60,909 bases of DNA, taken from Flavobacterium sp. (GTDB taxonomy: Bacteria; Bacteroidota; Bacteroidia; Flavobacteriales; Flavobacteriaceae). The position numbers were made by a program, and so were the translations under genes. Shown here one piece after another: positions 50,009-58,090 of the stretch. A model generated the notes under the pieces. That model was not told where the DNA came from. It searched no databases and saw nothing but the letters and a program-made list of their open reading frames with translations. How positions within the stretch are numbered: the first letter of the stretch is position 1; each line of letters opens with the position of its first letter. The stretch spans positions 1-60,909 of the forward strand of contig NZ_SEBS01000022.1 of assembly GCF_004211145.1 (NCBI RefSeq), read 5' to 3'.

Positions 50009-52207
50009 ATGAATCCACCCGAAATTGATATACACCAGCAGTTACGGAAGTATTTTGGTTTCAGCCAGTTCAAGGGCCTGCAAGAACAGGTCATTCGAAG
50101 CATCCTCGCACATCACGACACTTTTGTCATCATGCCAACGGGCGGCGGCAAATCGCTTTGCTACCAATTGCCCGCGCTTATGGAAGAAGGAACGGCGATC
50201 GTCGTTTCTCCGCTGATCGCGCTCATGAAAAACCAGGTCGATGCGATCCGCGGCATTTCGGCTGAAGCTGGTGTCGCCCACGTTTTGAATTCGTCGCTTA
50301 CCAAAGCCGAGATCGCGGTCGTCAAGCAGGACATCGCGAGCGGCGTTACGAAACTGCTCTATGTCGCGCCCGAATCCCTTATAAAAGAAGAATACGCCGA
50401 TTTCCTTAAGACGCAGAAATTGTCGTTCGTCGCGATCGATGAAGCGCACTGTATCTCAGAATGGGGACACGATTTCAGGCCCGAATACCGAAACCTGCGC
50501 AGCATCATCAAACAATTCGGCGACGTTCCCGTGATCGGTTTGACCGCGACCGCGACGCCCAAAGTTCAGGAAGACATCCTTAAGAATCTCGATATTCCCG
50601 ACGCCGACACGTTCAAAGCGTCGTTCAACCGTCCGAATTTATATTACGAAGTACGCCCGAAGACGAAGAACGTCGAGAGCGACATCATCCGTTTTATCCG
50701 AAACCACAAAGGCAAGTCGGGCATCATTTACTGTTTGAGCCGTAAAAAGGTCGAAGCCGTCGCCCAGGTTCTGCAGGTAAACGGAATCAGCGCGGTTCCG
50801 TATCACGCGGGCCTCGACGCCAAAACGCGCGCGAAACACCAGGACATGTTCTTGATGGAAGACGTCGATGTCGTTGTGGCGACGATCGCGTTCGGAATGG
50901 GAATCGACAAGCCCGACGTTCGCTTCGTGATCCACCACGACATCCCGAAATCGCTTGAAAGTTATTACCAGGAAACCGGTCGTGCGGGACGAGACGGAGG
51001 CGAAGGTCATTGCCTCGCGTATTACTCGTACAAAGACGTCGAGAAACTCGAGAAATTCATGTCGGGCAAACCCGTGGCCGAACAGGAAATCGGGTTCGCA
51101 TTGTTGCAGGAAGTCGTTTCTTATGCCGAGACTTCCATGTCGAGACGCAAATTCCTGTTGCATTATTTCGGAGAGGAATTCGACAGCGAGACCGGAGATG
51201 GCGCCGACATGGATGACAACATGCGCAATCCCAAAAAGAAAAAAGAGGCAAAGGACGATGCGAAATTATTGCTCGAAGTCGTCCGTGACACCAAACATTT
51301 ATACAAGGCCAAGGAGGTCGTGTTCACGCTCATCGGCAAGGTGAACGCCGTGATCAAAGCGCACCGGACCGATACGCAACCGTTTTTCGGCGCGGGTTCC
51401 GATCAGGACGAACGTCATTGGATGGCATTGATCCGACAGGTTTTGGTCGAAGGTTTCCTGTCAAAAGACATAGAAACGTACGGCATTCTCAAAGTCACCC
51501 GAAAAGGTCTCGATTTCATTGCGAACCCGACCTCGTTCATGATGACCGAAGACCACGAATACGATGAAACCGATGACGATACGGTCGTGACATCGACGAA
51601 ATCATCGGGAATCGCCGACGAAGCGTTGATGGCGATGTTGCGTGACCTTCGTAAAAAAGTCGCGAAACAGCTCGGAGTGCCGCCATTCGTTGTATTTCAG
51701 GATCCGTCGCTCGAGGACATGGCGCTCAAATATCCGATTTCAATCGAAGAACTCGGAACCGGAATCCATGGCGTCGGCGAAGGAAAAGCCAAGAAATACG
51801 GAAAGGAATTCGTGGAACTCATCGCGCGTTACGTAAAGGATAACGACATCACGCGGCCTGACGATCTGGTCGTGAAATCGACGGGAGCGAATTCGGCGAA
51901 CAAACTGTACATCATCCAAAGCATCGACCGTAAACTTTCGCTCGACGACATCGCCAAGGCCAAAGGCATGAACATGGACGCATTGCTCAAGGAGATGGAA
52001 ATGATCGTGTATTCGGGTACCAAACTCAACATCAAATACTGGATCGACGATTTGCTCGACGATGACCAACAGGACGAGATCCAGGAGCATTTCATGGAAT
52101 CCGAGTCGGACAAGATCGAGGATGCGCTCAAGGAATTCGAAGGCGATTACGACATTGAGGAATTGCGTTTGATGCGGATTAAGTTTATTTCGGAAGTCGC
52201 GAATTAG
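50009..52207 (+). CDS. recQ: ATP-dependent DNA helicase RecQ
   Basis: The 732-residue helicase has Walker A MPTGGGKSLCY (Lys48), DEAH near residue 144, TATATPKV (motif III) and QETGRAGRDG (motif VI), followed by RQC and C-terminal HRDC-like regions. RecQ unwinds recombination intermediates and stalled forks. The region that in E. coli RecQ carries four zinc-binding Cys reads SRRKFLLHYFGEE then GADMDDNM here, with none of the Cys left. That differs from the textbook enzyme, though it may be normal for one RecQ subfamily in this phylum. It is monocistronic with repeats directly after the stop. Confidence 0.93.
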   Translation: MNPPEIDIHQQLRKYFGFSQFKGLQEQVIRSILAHHDTFVIMPTGGGKSLCYQLPALMEEGTAIVVSPLIALMKNQVDAIRGISAEAGVAHVLNSSLTKAEIAVVKQDIASGVTKLLYVAPESLIKEEYADFLKTQKLSFVAIDEAHCISEWGHDFRPEYRNLRSIIKQFGDVPVIGLTATATPKVQEDILKNLDIPDADTFKASFNRPNLYYEVRPKTKNVESDIIRFIRNHKGKSGIIYCLSRKKVEAVAQVLQVNGISAVPYHAGLDAKTRAKHQDMFLMEDVDVVVATIAFGMGIDKPDVRFVIHHDIPKSLESYYQETGRAGRDGGEGHCLAYYSYKDVEKLEKFMSGKPVAEQEIGFALLQEVVSYAETSMSRRKFLLHYFGEEFDSETGDGADMDDNMRNPKKKKEAKDDAKLLLEVVRDTKHLYKAKEVVFTLIGKVNAVIKAHRTDTQPFFGAGSDQDERHWMALIRQVLVEGFLSKDIETYGILKVTRKGLDFIANPTSFMMTEDHEYDETDDDTVVTSTKSSGIADEALMAMLRDLRKKVAKQLGVPPFVVFQDPSLEDMALKYPISIEELGTGIHGVGEGKAKKYGKEFVELIARYVKDNDITRPDDLVVKSTGANSANKLYIIQSIDRKLSLDDIAKAKGMNMDALLKEMEMIVYSGTKLNIKYWIDDLLDDDQQDEIQEHFMESESDKIEDALKEFEGDYDIEELRLMRIKFISEVAN

Positions 52208-52210
52208 GCA

Positions 52211-52490
52211 AAAGTCGAAAGTCGAAAGTCGAAAGTCATGGAGCGGCCGATGAATCCTCGTTAGGTCTGCGATTAACGTTTCATGTCGTCAACTAAATTC
52301 ACTCTCACATCTAAAAATGAGTCCTGCCCATAAAGGCTGTTGAATGTTGGTTAGGTATGCGATTAACGTCTCATGTCGTCAACTAAATTCACTCTCACAT
52401 CTAACAACGAGTCGTCGTTTATAACCGCCTTTACGACTTTATGACTTTCGACTTTCGACTTCAAAACATAATGACTTTCGACTTTCGACT
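52211..52490. repeat. Composite repeat element: inverted heptamer arms flanking two direct repeats
   Basis: The left arm has heptamers GTCGAAA in series (52214-52237). Its last 20 bp (52220-52239) are the exact reverse complement of 52441-52460 and again of 52471-52490. Between the arms lie two direct repeats of about 63 bp, 52261-52323 and 52351-52413, differing at only about four positions, on a 90-bp period. The element begins 4 bp after the recQ stop, and its right arm forms the start and first codons of the next gene. Confidence 0.85.
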
Positions 52491-53583
52491 TCTTTTGTTG
52501 CTTTTTTGGACCGGACTCTCGGCCCAGGAAATCGATTCCGCTGTCGAAGAAACCGATACGATTTCGGAGATAATTTCAGAAACGCCACCGCCGCGTTACA
52601 TCGCACCGTACGCTAAACTCGACAGTATCGCACGAACGGTCAGATACGACGGCAACCTCGAGAAAGCCACGTACGAACTCACGAAATCTTATTCGTCCGA
52701 GATTGAGAAGACGCGTGCCATTTTCGCGTGGGTAACGGCCAACATCGCCTACGATTACAAATCCTACAACAAAAACAAGCGGACCGATTTCCCGAAGTGT
52801 AAAGGCAAAGATGACTGTGCGGCCAAGTTCATAAAATGGGAAGCCGATTATCTCAACAACGTATTGCGAAAAGGCAAGGGCGTTTGCGACGGATACGCGC
52901 GCGTGTTCAAGAAAATGTGCGGTTTTGCGGGCATCCGATGCAGTGTTGTGAGCGGCTGGTCGAAACAATATATAAACCAGGTCGGCAGGATGGGAGCGTT
53001 GAATCACGCGTGGAACGTGGTCATCATTGAAGAGAAACCGTATTATCTCGACGCGACCTGGGCTGCGGGATATTGCACGAGAAACGAGAAAGGCGAACTC
53101 GACGCTTTCCACCGAAGTTACAACGATTATTATTGGCTGACGCCTGAAGATCGGTTCCTTAGAAACCATTTTCCGAAAGACACGATCTGGCCCAAAACCT
53201 CAAAGGCCGACAAGATCGTGTATCGCGACCAGCCGTATATCAACAATCATTATCTCAGTTCGATCGACATTCTTTCGCCCGAATCCGGCGTGATCAAGGT
53301 GAAGATGTGTGAGTTCATTAAGTTCAAGTTCGATTTGAGATACGTTGTTCGGAAAATGCAGGTAAACACCAATCTCTACAAGAATCCGCGCGCCTGGGTT
53401 CTGGAAAATGGAGAGAAAGTCCTCGACGGGAACGCGCTCAAAAAACAAAAATATGTCGATTTGCAGGACAGCGACTTGTTCTACGAGTTCGAATATGAAG
53501 TGTTGGATCGAAACCTGCGTTTTATCGAAGTGCTTTTCGATTACAATGTGGCGTTGAAATTCAAGGTTGAAGTGGTGGACTAA
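52471..53583 (+). CDS. Secreted transglutaminase-like protein
   Basis: From the ATG at 52471 the 370-residue product starts with the signal peptide MTFDFRLLLLLFWTGLSAQ. It continues into a transglutaminase-like cysteine-protease fold with Cys139 in GKGVCDGYARVF, His179 in LNHAWNVV and Asp194 in YYLDATW, a complete Cys-His-Asp triad. Relatives act as periplasmic or surface peptidases or cross-linkers; the substrate is unknown. An ATG at 52441 is also in frame and would add ten residues repeating MTFDFRL, because both starts sit in the same DNA repeat. The shorter form gives a better signal peptide. Confidence 0.85.
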   Translation: MTFDFRLLLLLFWTGLSAQEIDSAVEETDTISEIISETPPPRYIAPYAKLDSIARTVRYDGNLEKATYELTKSYSSEIEKTRAIFAWVTANIAYDYKSYNKNKRTDFPKCKGKDDCAAKFIKWEADYLNNVLRKGKGVCDGYARVFKKMCGFAGIRCSVVSGWSKQYINQVGRMGALNHAWNVVIIEEKPYYLDATWAAGYCTRNEKGELDAFHRSYNDYYWLTPEDRFLRNHFPKDTIWPKTSKADKIVYRDQPYINNHYLSSIDILSPESGVIKVKMCEFIKFKFDLRYVVRKMQVNTNLYKNPRAWVLENGEKVLDGNALKKQKYVDLQDSDLFYEFEYEVLDRNLRFIEVLFDYNVALKFKVEVVD

Positions 53584-53590
53584 TCAACAG

Positions 53591-53691
53591 GTCGTAAGGT
53601 CTTAAAGTTTTAAAGGCGGACATAAGCTGCACATTATATCTTCGATTAATGCATCAGATCGTACTTTTGACGGGCTTTGCGACTTTACGAC
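53591..53691. repeat. Imperfect inverted repeat after the transglutaminase gene
   Basis: GTCGTAAGGTCTTAAAG (53591-53607) pairs at 14 of 17 positions with CTTTGCGACTTTACGAC (53675-53691). The centre holds a cgattaa...tca..tcgt stretch resembling the direct repeats of the element at 52211-52490. The right arm contains the stop codon of the reverse-strand gene at 53685. Confidence 0.5.
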
Positions 53692-53921
53692 TCATAAAGT
53701 TCGCCTCGATGCGGTTTCAAAGCATCCCTAACCGAAATCATTTCGGCGTCGGTGACGACCATGAACGCGATCGAATGCATGTCGGATTTCACTTCGAAAC
53801 CTGTGATGTTAAGCGGAAGTTTTTCGGCGGCGATGAATTCCTTCAAGTGTATTTCGTGATGCTCGGCCGTTTTTTCAGCCGCCGGGCCGCGAAAATCCCA
53901 GATCATTTTAATTTTTCTCAT
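53685..53921 (-). CDS. Small conserved-type hypothetical protein (78 aa)
   Basis: The 78-residue product (MRKIKMIWDFRGPAAEKTAEH onward) has a compact alpha/beta pattern with HHEIHLKEFIAAEKLP and HSIAFMVVTDAEMISVRDAL, and no signal peptide or membrane segment. A good promoter box lies 26 bp upstream of its ATG, which supports it as a real gene. I recognise no named family. It is a monocistronic gene divergent from the DUF2891 gene, and its last codons lie in a repeat arm. Confidence 0.65.
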   Translation of the reverse strand: MRKIKMIWDFRGPAAEKTAEHHEIHLKEFIAAEKLPLNITGFEVKSDMHSIAFMVVTDAEMISVRDALKPHRGELYES

Positions 53922-53946
53922 GTTGTTGGGTGCAAGGTTCAGGGTG

Positions 53947-53954
53947 CAAAGTTA
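53947..53954 (-). promoter_or_regulatory. Putative -7 box of the 78-aa protein gene
   Basis: TAACTTTG on the reverse strand, 25 bp before the ATG at 53921; exact TAnnTTTG match. Confidence 0.42.
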
Positions 53955-53985
53955 CGAAGGCGCGTCGTGGTTTTTTAAAAAACTG

Positions 53986-53993
53986 TAGCTTTG
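53986..53993 (+). promoter_or_regulatory. Putative -7 box of the DUF2891 gene
   Basis: TAGCTTTG, an exact TAnnTTTG match 14 bp before the ATG at 54008, divergent from the box at 53947-53954. Confidence 0.42.
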
Positions 53994-54007
53994 GGAAAAC
54001 CATCGGC

Positions 54008-55057
54008 ATGAAAAGATTTGTTTTTGTTTTTTTGTTTGCGTTCGGATCGGCGTCAGCACAGGATTTGACATTGGAGCAAGCGAACCATCTCGCGACGTTG
54101 CCCGTAAAATGTGTGCAACAGGAATATCCGAATAAACCCGGAGAAACGCTCATCGACAGTACCGAAATCATGGGCCCGAAGAAGATGCATCCCGCGTTCT
54201 ACGGCTGTTACGATTGGCATTCGTCGGTTCACGGCCATTGGAGTTTGGTGTATTTGCTCAATCATTTCACCGACTTGGAAAACCGTGAATTGATCATTTC
54301 GAAGTTGAAAACCAATCTGTCGAAAGAAAACATCCGGGCTGAAATCGCTTACCTGAGCAAGAATCACGAGAAATCTTTCGAGCGCACCTACGGCTGGAAT
54401 TGGCTGTTCAAACTACAACTCGAACTTGAAAAGTCGACTGAACCGTATGCGAAAGAACTTGCAGGAAACCTGCGTCCGCTGACCGATTTGTTGATTGGAC
54501 GATACATTTCGTTCCTTCCGAAATTACTGTATCCGATCCGCGTCGGAACACATTCAAATACCGCGTTCGGCCTCATGTTCGCTTGGGATTACGCAGTCTG
54601 GTCGAAAAACGAAACCTTTCAAAAATCAATTCGCGACAATGCGATCCGATATTTTAGATCCGACAAGAATTATCCGTTCACGCTCGAACCGTCGGGCAGC
54701 GACTTCCTTTCGCCTTGCCTCGAGGAAATCGGGATCATGCAACGCGTTTTGCCCAAAGACGAATTCCTCAAATGGCTCAAAGAATTCATGCCACGACTTT
54801 TCAAGAGAGATTTCAAATGGGAAGTCGGCAAAGTTTCAGATCCGACCGATCCGCAACTCGTGCATCTTTACGGACTCAATTTTTCACGCGCGTGGAATTT
54901 GTATCATCTGATCAATCAATATCCGACAGCATTCGCGCATTTAAAGTCGTTGGCCGACGCGCATTTGGCGTATTCGCTACCAAAAGTCACCGACGGAAAT
55001 TACGAAGGCGAACATTGGCTCGCGTCGTTCGCGTTTCATGCGTTCGAAGAAAAGTAG
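54008..55057 (+). CDS. Secreted DUF2891-family protein
   Basis: From the ATG at 54008 the 349-residue product has the signal peptide MKRFVFVFLFAFGSASAQ. It is followed by HPAFYGCYDWHSSVHGHWSLVY, RTYGWNWLFKLQLEL, VGTHSNTAFGLMFAWDYA and the C-terminal YEGEHWLASFAFHAFEEK. These Trp- and His-rich segments are those of the DUF2891 family, probably an alpha/alpha-barrel protein; the function is unknown. The start was placed after the promoter box; the frame remains open upstream, but without a signal peptide. Confidence 0.85.
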   Translation: MKRFVFVFLFAFGSASAQDLTLEQANHLATLPVKCVQQEYPNKPGETLIDSTEIMGPKKMHPAFYGCYDWHSSVHGHWSLVYLLNHFTDLENRELIISKLKTNLSKENIRAEIAYLSKNHEKSFERTYGWNWLFKLQLELEKSTEPYAKELAGNLRPLTDLLIGRYISFLPKLLYPIRVGTHSNTAFGLMFAWDYAVWSKNETFQKSIRDNAIRYFRSDKNYPFTLEPSGSDFLSPCLEEIGIMQRVLPKDEFLKWLKEFMPRLFKRDFKWEVGKVSDPTDPQLVHLYGLNFSRAWNLYHLINQYPTAFAHLKSLADAHLAYSLPKVTDGNYEGEHWLASFAFHAFEEK

Positions 55058-55072
55058 ATGCTCGGCTGCAAC

Positions 55073-55104
55073 TTTAGCATTTCAGCACTTTAGCACTTCA
55101 GCAC
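55073..55104 (+). repeat. Short tandem repeat upstream of the FAD protein gene
   Basis: Two 16-bp units, each made of two similar 8-mers (TTTAGCAT/C and TTCAGCAC), directly precede the promoter box at 55112. Confidence 0.8.
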
Positions 55105-55111
55105 TTCTCCG

Positions 55112-55119
55112 TATTTTTG
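55112..55119 (+). promoter_or_regulatory. Putative -7 box of the COG2509 gene
   Basis: TATTTTTG ends 4 bp before the ATG at 55124, so the transcript would begin at or next to the start codon (leaderless) if this box is used. Confidence 0.4.
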
Positions 55120-55123
55120 CCCC

Positions 55124-56686
55124 ATGCCAAAAGAGCTTCTCATTCAAGTTTCGCCAGAACAGGCGACTCAAAATGATTTCCTAAAAGAGCACGCAGCCAA
55201 GTTGTTGCGCACGTCTGCAAAGGAAATCCAGCACGTGAACATCTTAAAACGTTCGATCGACGCGCGACAAAAAGCCATAAAGATCAATCTCAAGCTCGAA
55301 ATATTTTTCGCAGGCGAATCCGTAACCGAACAAAACGTCGATTTGCCCGATTATAAAAATGTGGCAGACGCTCACGAAGTAATCGTCGTTGGAGCAGGAC
55401 CGGCCGGGCTTTTCGCGGCTTTACAACTCATCGAACTGGGATTGAAGCCGATTGTAGTCGAACGCGGTAAAGACGTTCGGGGACGCCGACGCGATCTGAA
55501 GGCGATCAACCGCGACCACATCGTAAATCCCGATTCCAACTACTGTTTCGGCGAGGGCGGCGCGGGAACCTATTCCGATGGAAAGTTGTACACGCGCTCC
55601 AAAAAACGTGGCGACGTCGACCGTATCCTGAAACTGCTCGTCGCATTCGGCGCGACGCCCGACATCTTGGTAGAGGCGCATCCGCACATCGGAACCAATA
55701 AATTACCGAAAATAATCGAGGACATTCGCGATAAGATCATCGAGTGCGGCGGCAAAGTCCTGTTCGACACGCGAGTCGACGATATCATAATCAAATCGGG
55801 AGAAATCCAAGGCATCGTCACGCAAAATGGTGATCGAATAGAAGCGAACAAGTTAATCCTCGCGACAGGACATTCGGCTCGCGATATTTTTGAATTGCTC
55901 GATCGAAAGAAAATCGAAATCGAGGCAAAGCCATTCGCAATCGGCGTTCGCGCGGAACATCCGCAGGAATTGATCGACCAGATACAATACAGTTGTGATT
56001 ATCGTGGCGAGTTCTTGCCGCCGGCTCCATATTCGATCGTTAAACAAGTCAATGGACGCGGCATGTATTCGTTCTGCATGTGTCCCGGAGGCGTGATCGC
56101 GCCATGTGCGACGAGTCCGGGCGAGGTCGTCACGAACGGTTGGTCGCCGTCAAAACGCGATCAGGTAACCGCGAATTCGGGCATCGTGGTCGAACTCAAG
56201 CTCGAGGATTTCAAGCCGTTCGCAAAAGCAGGCGCGCTCGCGGGATTGGAATTCCAGAAAGCGATCGAGCAACAAGCTTGGCAAATGGCAGGGCAGACGC
56301 AGAGAGTTCCGGCCCAGCGAATGGTCGACTTCAGCCAGGGAAAAGTTTCGGCCGACATCCCGAAAACGTCTTACGTTCCGGGCACGACTTCGGTGGAACT
56401 TGGAGCCGTTTTCCCGGGATTTCTCACGCAGATCATGCGCGAAGGCTTCATGGATTTCGGGAAGTCGATGAAAGGTTATTTCACGAACGACGCGATTTTG
56501 CACGCGCCCGAATCGAGAACATCATCACCCGTGCGCATTCCACGCGACCCGATTTCACTCGAACACACGCAGATCAAAGGCTTGTATCCGTGCGGGGAAG
56601 GCGCGGGTTTCGCCGGAGGGATCGTGTCGGCGGCTATTGACGGGGAAAAATGTGCGATCAAGATAGCCGAATCATTAAAGAAATGA
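55124..56686 (+). CDS. FAD-dependent oxidoreductase of the COG2509 type
   Basis: The 520-residue protein has an N-terminal domain of about 80 residues with KELLIQVSPEQATQNDFLKE, then the FAD-binding VIVVGAGPAGLFAALQL (about residues 86-102), VVERGKDVRGRRRDL and CFGEGGAGTYSDGKLYTR. The C-terminal GLYPCGEGAGFAGGIVSAA also binds FAD. COG2509 proteins are widely conserved flavoproteins with no settled substrate. The gene appears to be monocistronic. Confidence 0.88.
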   Translation: MPKELLIQVSPEQATQNDFLKEHAAKLLRTSAKEIQHVNILKRSIDARQKAIKINLKLEIFFAGESVTEQNVDLPDYKNVADAHEVIVVGAGPAGLFAALQLIELGLKPIVVERGKDVRGRRRDLKAINRDHIVNPDSNYCFGEGGAGTYSDGKLYTRSKKRGDVDRILKLLVAFGATPDILVEAHPHIGTNKLPKIIEDIRDKIIECGGKVLFDTRVDDIIIKSGEIQGIVTQNGDRIEANKLILATGHSARDIFELLDRKKIEIEAKPFAIGVRAEHPQELIDQIQYSCDYRGEFLPPAPYSIVKQVNGRGMYSFCMCPGGVIAPCATSPGEVVTNGWSPSKRDQVTANSGIVVELKLEDFKPFAKAGALAGLEFQKAIEQQAWQMAGQTQRVPAQRMVDFSQGKVSADIPKTSYVPGTTSVELGAVFPGFLTQIMREGFMDFGKSMKGYFTNDAILHAPESRTSSPVRIPRDPISLEHTQIKGLYPCGEGAGFAGGIVSAAIDGEKCAIKIAESLKK

Positions 56687-56769
56687 CGGTTCTCGGTTAA
56701 AACCGTGGGGCTTCTATGCAGAAAATCAAGTCGTGGAAAACAGGCGCGCGCAAAATCCAGCGGAGGCGG

Positions 56770-57333
56770 TCAGCGGCGGTTGCCTGCCGTTTCCATTTCT
56801 TTCCAAACACCATTAACAATCCTGTAGATGGAAGGGCTGGACGTAGCCGCGCAGTTACCGACACTTGACGAAGTAATTGCGGCAAGTTCAAAATTTTCGT
56901 CAAAAATCGGAGCTGAAATATAAGTAATTCCTTTAGGACATTTTTTTAATAATGATCCGGCAGAATCAGGATTGGTTCTCTAAGGAATCAAATCACTTGT
57001 CTTTACAAACGAGATTCCTATTTTTTTGATCATATTGGAATCAAGTTTGAATTTCTTTGCTCGTGCTTCCAAAGTTTTTAGCTCAGACTTGTTGCGTAAA
57101 TATAATTTCCGAATTACGAATTCTTCGATATGATAATGTGGATTTACAATTTTGCTCGTTGCGATAAACGATTCGTTTGTCGTCTCCAAAATACAGTTGC
57201 AACTATCGTTTTTTAAAATCTGCTCGACTAAATTATTTGCGTTCTCGTTATACAAATCTTTCGAAACCTCTTTGGAATTCTTACAGGCAATAGTAAAAAT
57301 TAAGGCAATCAAAATGTAGTAGCGTAGCGACAT
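56770..57333 (-). pseudogene. Lipoprotein gene split by an in-frame TAG
   Basis: From the ATG at 57333 a 117-residue lipoprotein is encoded with signal MSLRYYILIALIFTIAC (lipobox Cys17) and it stops at TAG (56980-56982). In the same frame the sequence stays open for 69 more codons to TGA at 56770. That part also reads like protein (for example KKCPKGITYISAPIFDENF and SPSIYRIVNGVWKEM). The simplest reading is an ancestral protein of about 187 residues broken by one nonsense mutation. A short functional protein, stop-codon readthrough or a sequencing error remain possible. The 5' part is more AT-rich than its neighbours. No family recognised. Confidence 0.6.
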
Positions 57334-57427
57334 AATTTGATCTTCGTAAATTGCAGATTGACTGACATTTACCGAATTTCGACATCAGCAGCGTTATCGG
57401 AACGATGCTAGTCAATTAATCACCGAC

Positions 57428-58075
57428 TCAATCCCACCAAAGCATCAACGACTTGGTATCGGTGATTTCGTCTTTCAAAGCGGTCAGCGTTCCTGCGCCT
57501 TGATCGACGCTGTCGGGACATAATTTATAAACGTCTTTTGCGAATGCGGTCATGTTTTTTGGCAGCGTTTCGAATGTGATTTTCACCCAATCGTCGGCAC
57601 AACCTACGACCGTGAAATTGCACAGTTTCTTCCATTTTTCGAGCGATGCGACAATCATGTTATTGTCGACGTCGTGATTCGGACCTTGCGTATTTCGATA
57701 TTTTACGATGTCGAGATCATCGCCGCCTTTGAGAATTGCGATGCCGGTCAAGTCAGCGCCATCGCTGAATTCAAACAGTAAATATCCTTTTTGTTTGAAT
57801 TGCGCCCTGAGGTTTTCGACTGTCGGTTCATTGTCCGACGATTTGTTTATCGCGACTATTCCGTCGAAAGTGCCTGAAGCGATTTCGCCCGTTTCGGCAT
57901 CGATCGTAGGCAATTGCGTTAGCGCGCTTCCGGCTTCCTTTTTCAGAAGTGACGCGAGTTCGGCATCGAAATTTAGTTTTGCGACCAATTCACTTTCAGT
58001 CTTTGTGAGTTGCGCGTGAGAAACCCCGACAAAAAAAAGTCCCGACAAAAGCAGGACCGGTATACGTATTTTCAT
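57428..58075 (-). CDS. Secreted DUF4253-like protein
   Basis: The 215-residue product has a signal peptide (MKIRIPVLLLSGLFFVGVSHAQ). Its C-terminal half has DIVKYRNTQGPNHDVDNNMI, VVGCADDWVKITFETLP, YKLCPDSVDQGAGTL and a final LMLWWD. That order of motifs is typical of DUF4253, a family of unknown function found mainly as soluble proteins. It ends 16 bases before... its neighbour upstream starts transcription on the same strand (58091-59074, 15-bp gap), so they may be co-transcribed. Confidence 0.72.
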   Translation of the reverse strand: MKIRIPVLLLSGLFFVGVSHAQLTKTESELVAKLNFDAELASLLKKEAGSALTQLPTIDAETGEIASGTFDGIVAINKSSDNEPTVENLRAQFKQKGYLLFEFSDGADLTGIAILKGGDDLDIVKYRNTQGPNHDVDNNMIVASLEKWKKLCNFTVVGCADDWVKITFETLPKNMTAFAKDVYKLCPDSVDQGAGTLTALKDEITDTKSLMLWWD

Positions 58076-58090
58076 GGTGATGATGATGCT

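Noticed and set aside
52211..52490. Insertion sequence
   Set aside because: Inverted and direct repeats are present, but there is no transposase gene or target-site duplication that I can identify.
56697..56903. 68-residue reverse-strand frame
   Set aside because: It lies in a different frame from the protein-like continuation of the lipoprotein gene and has a basic, unstructured composition.
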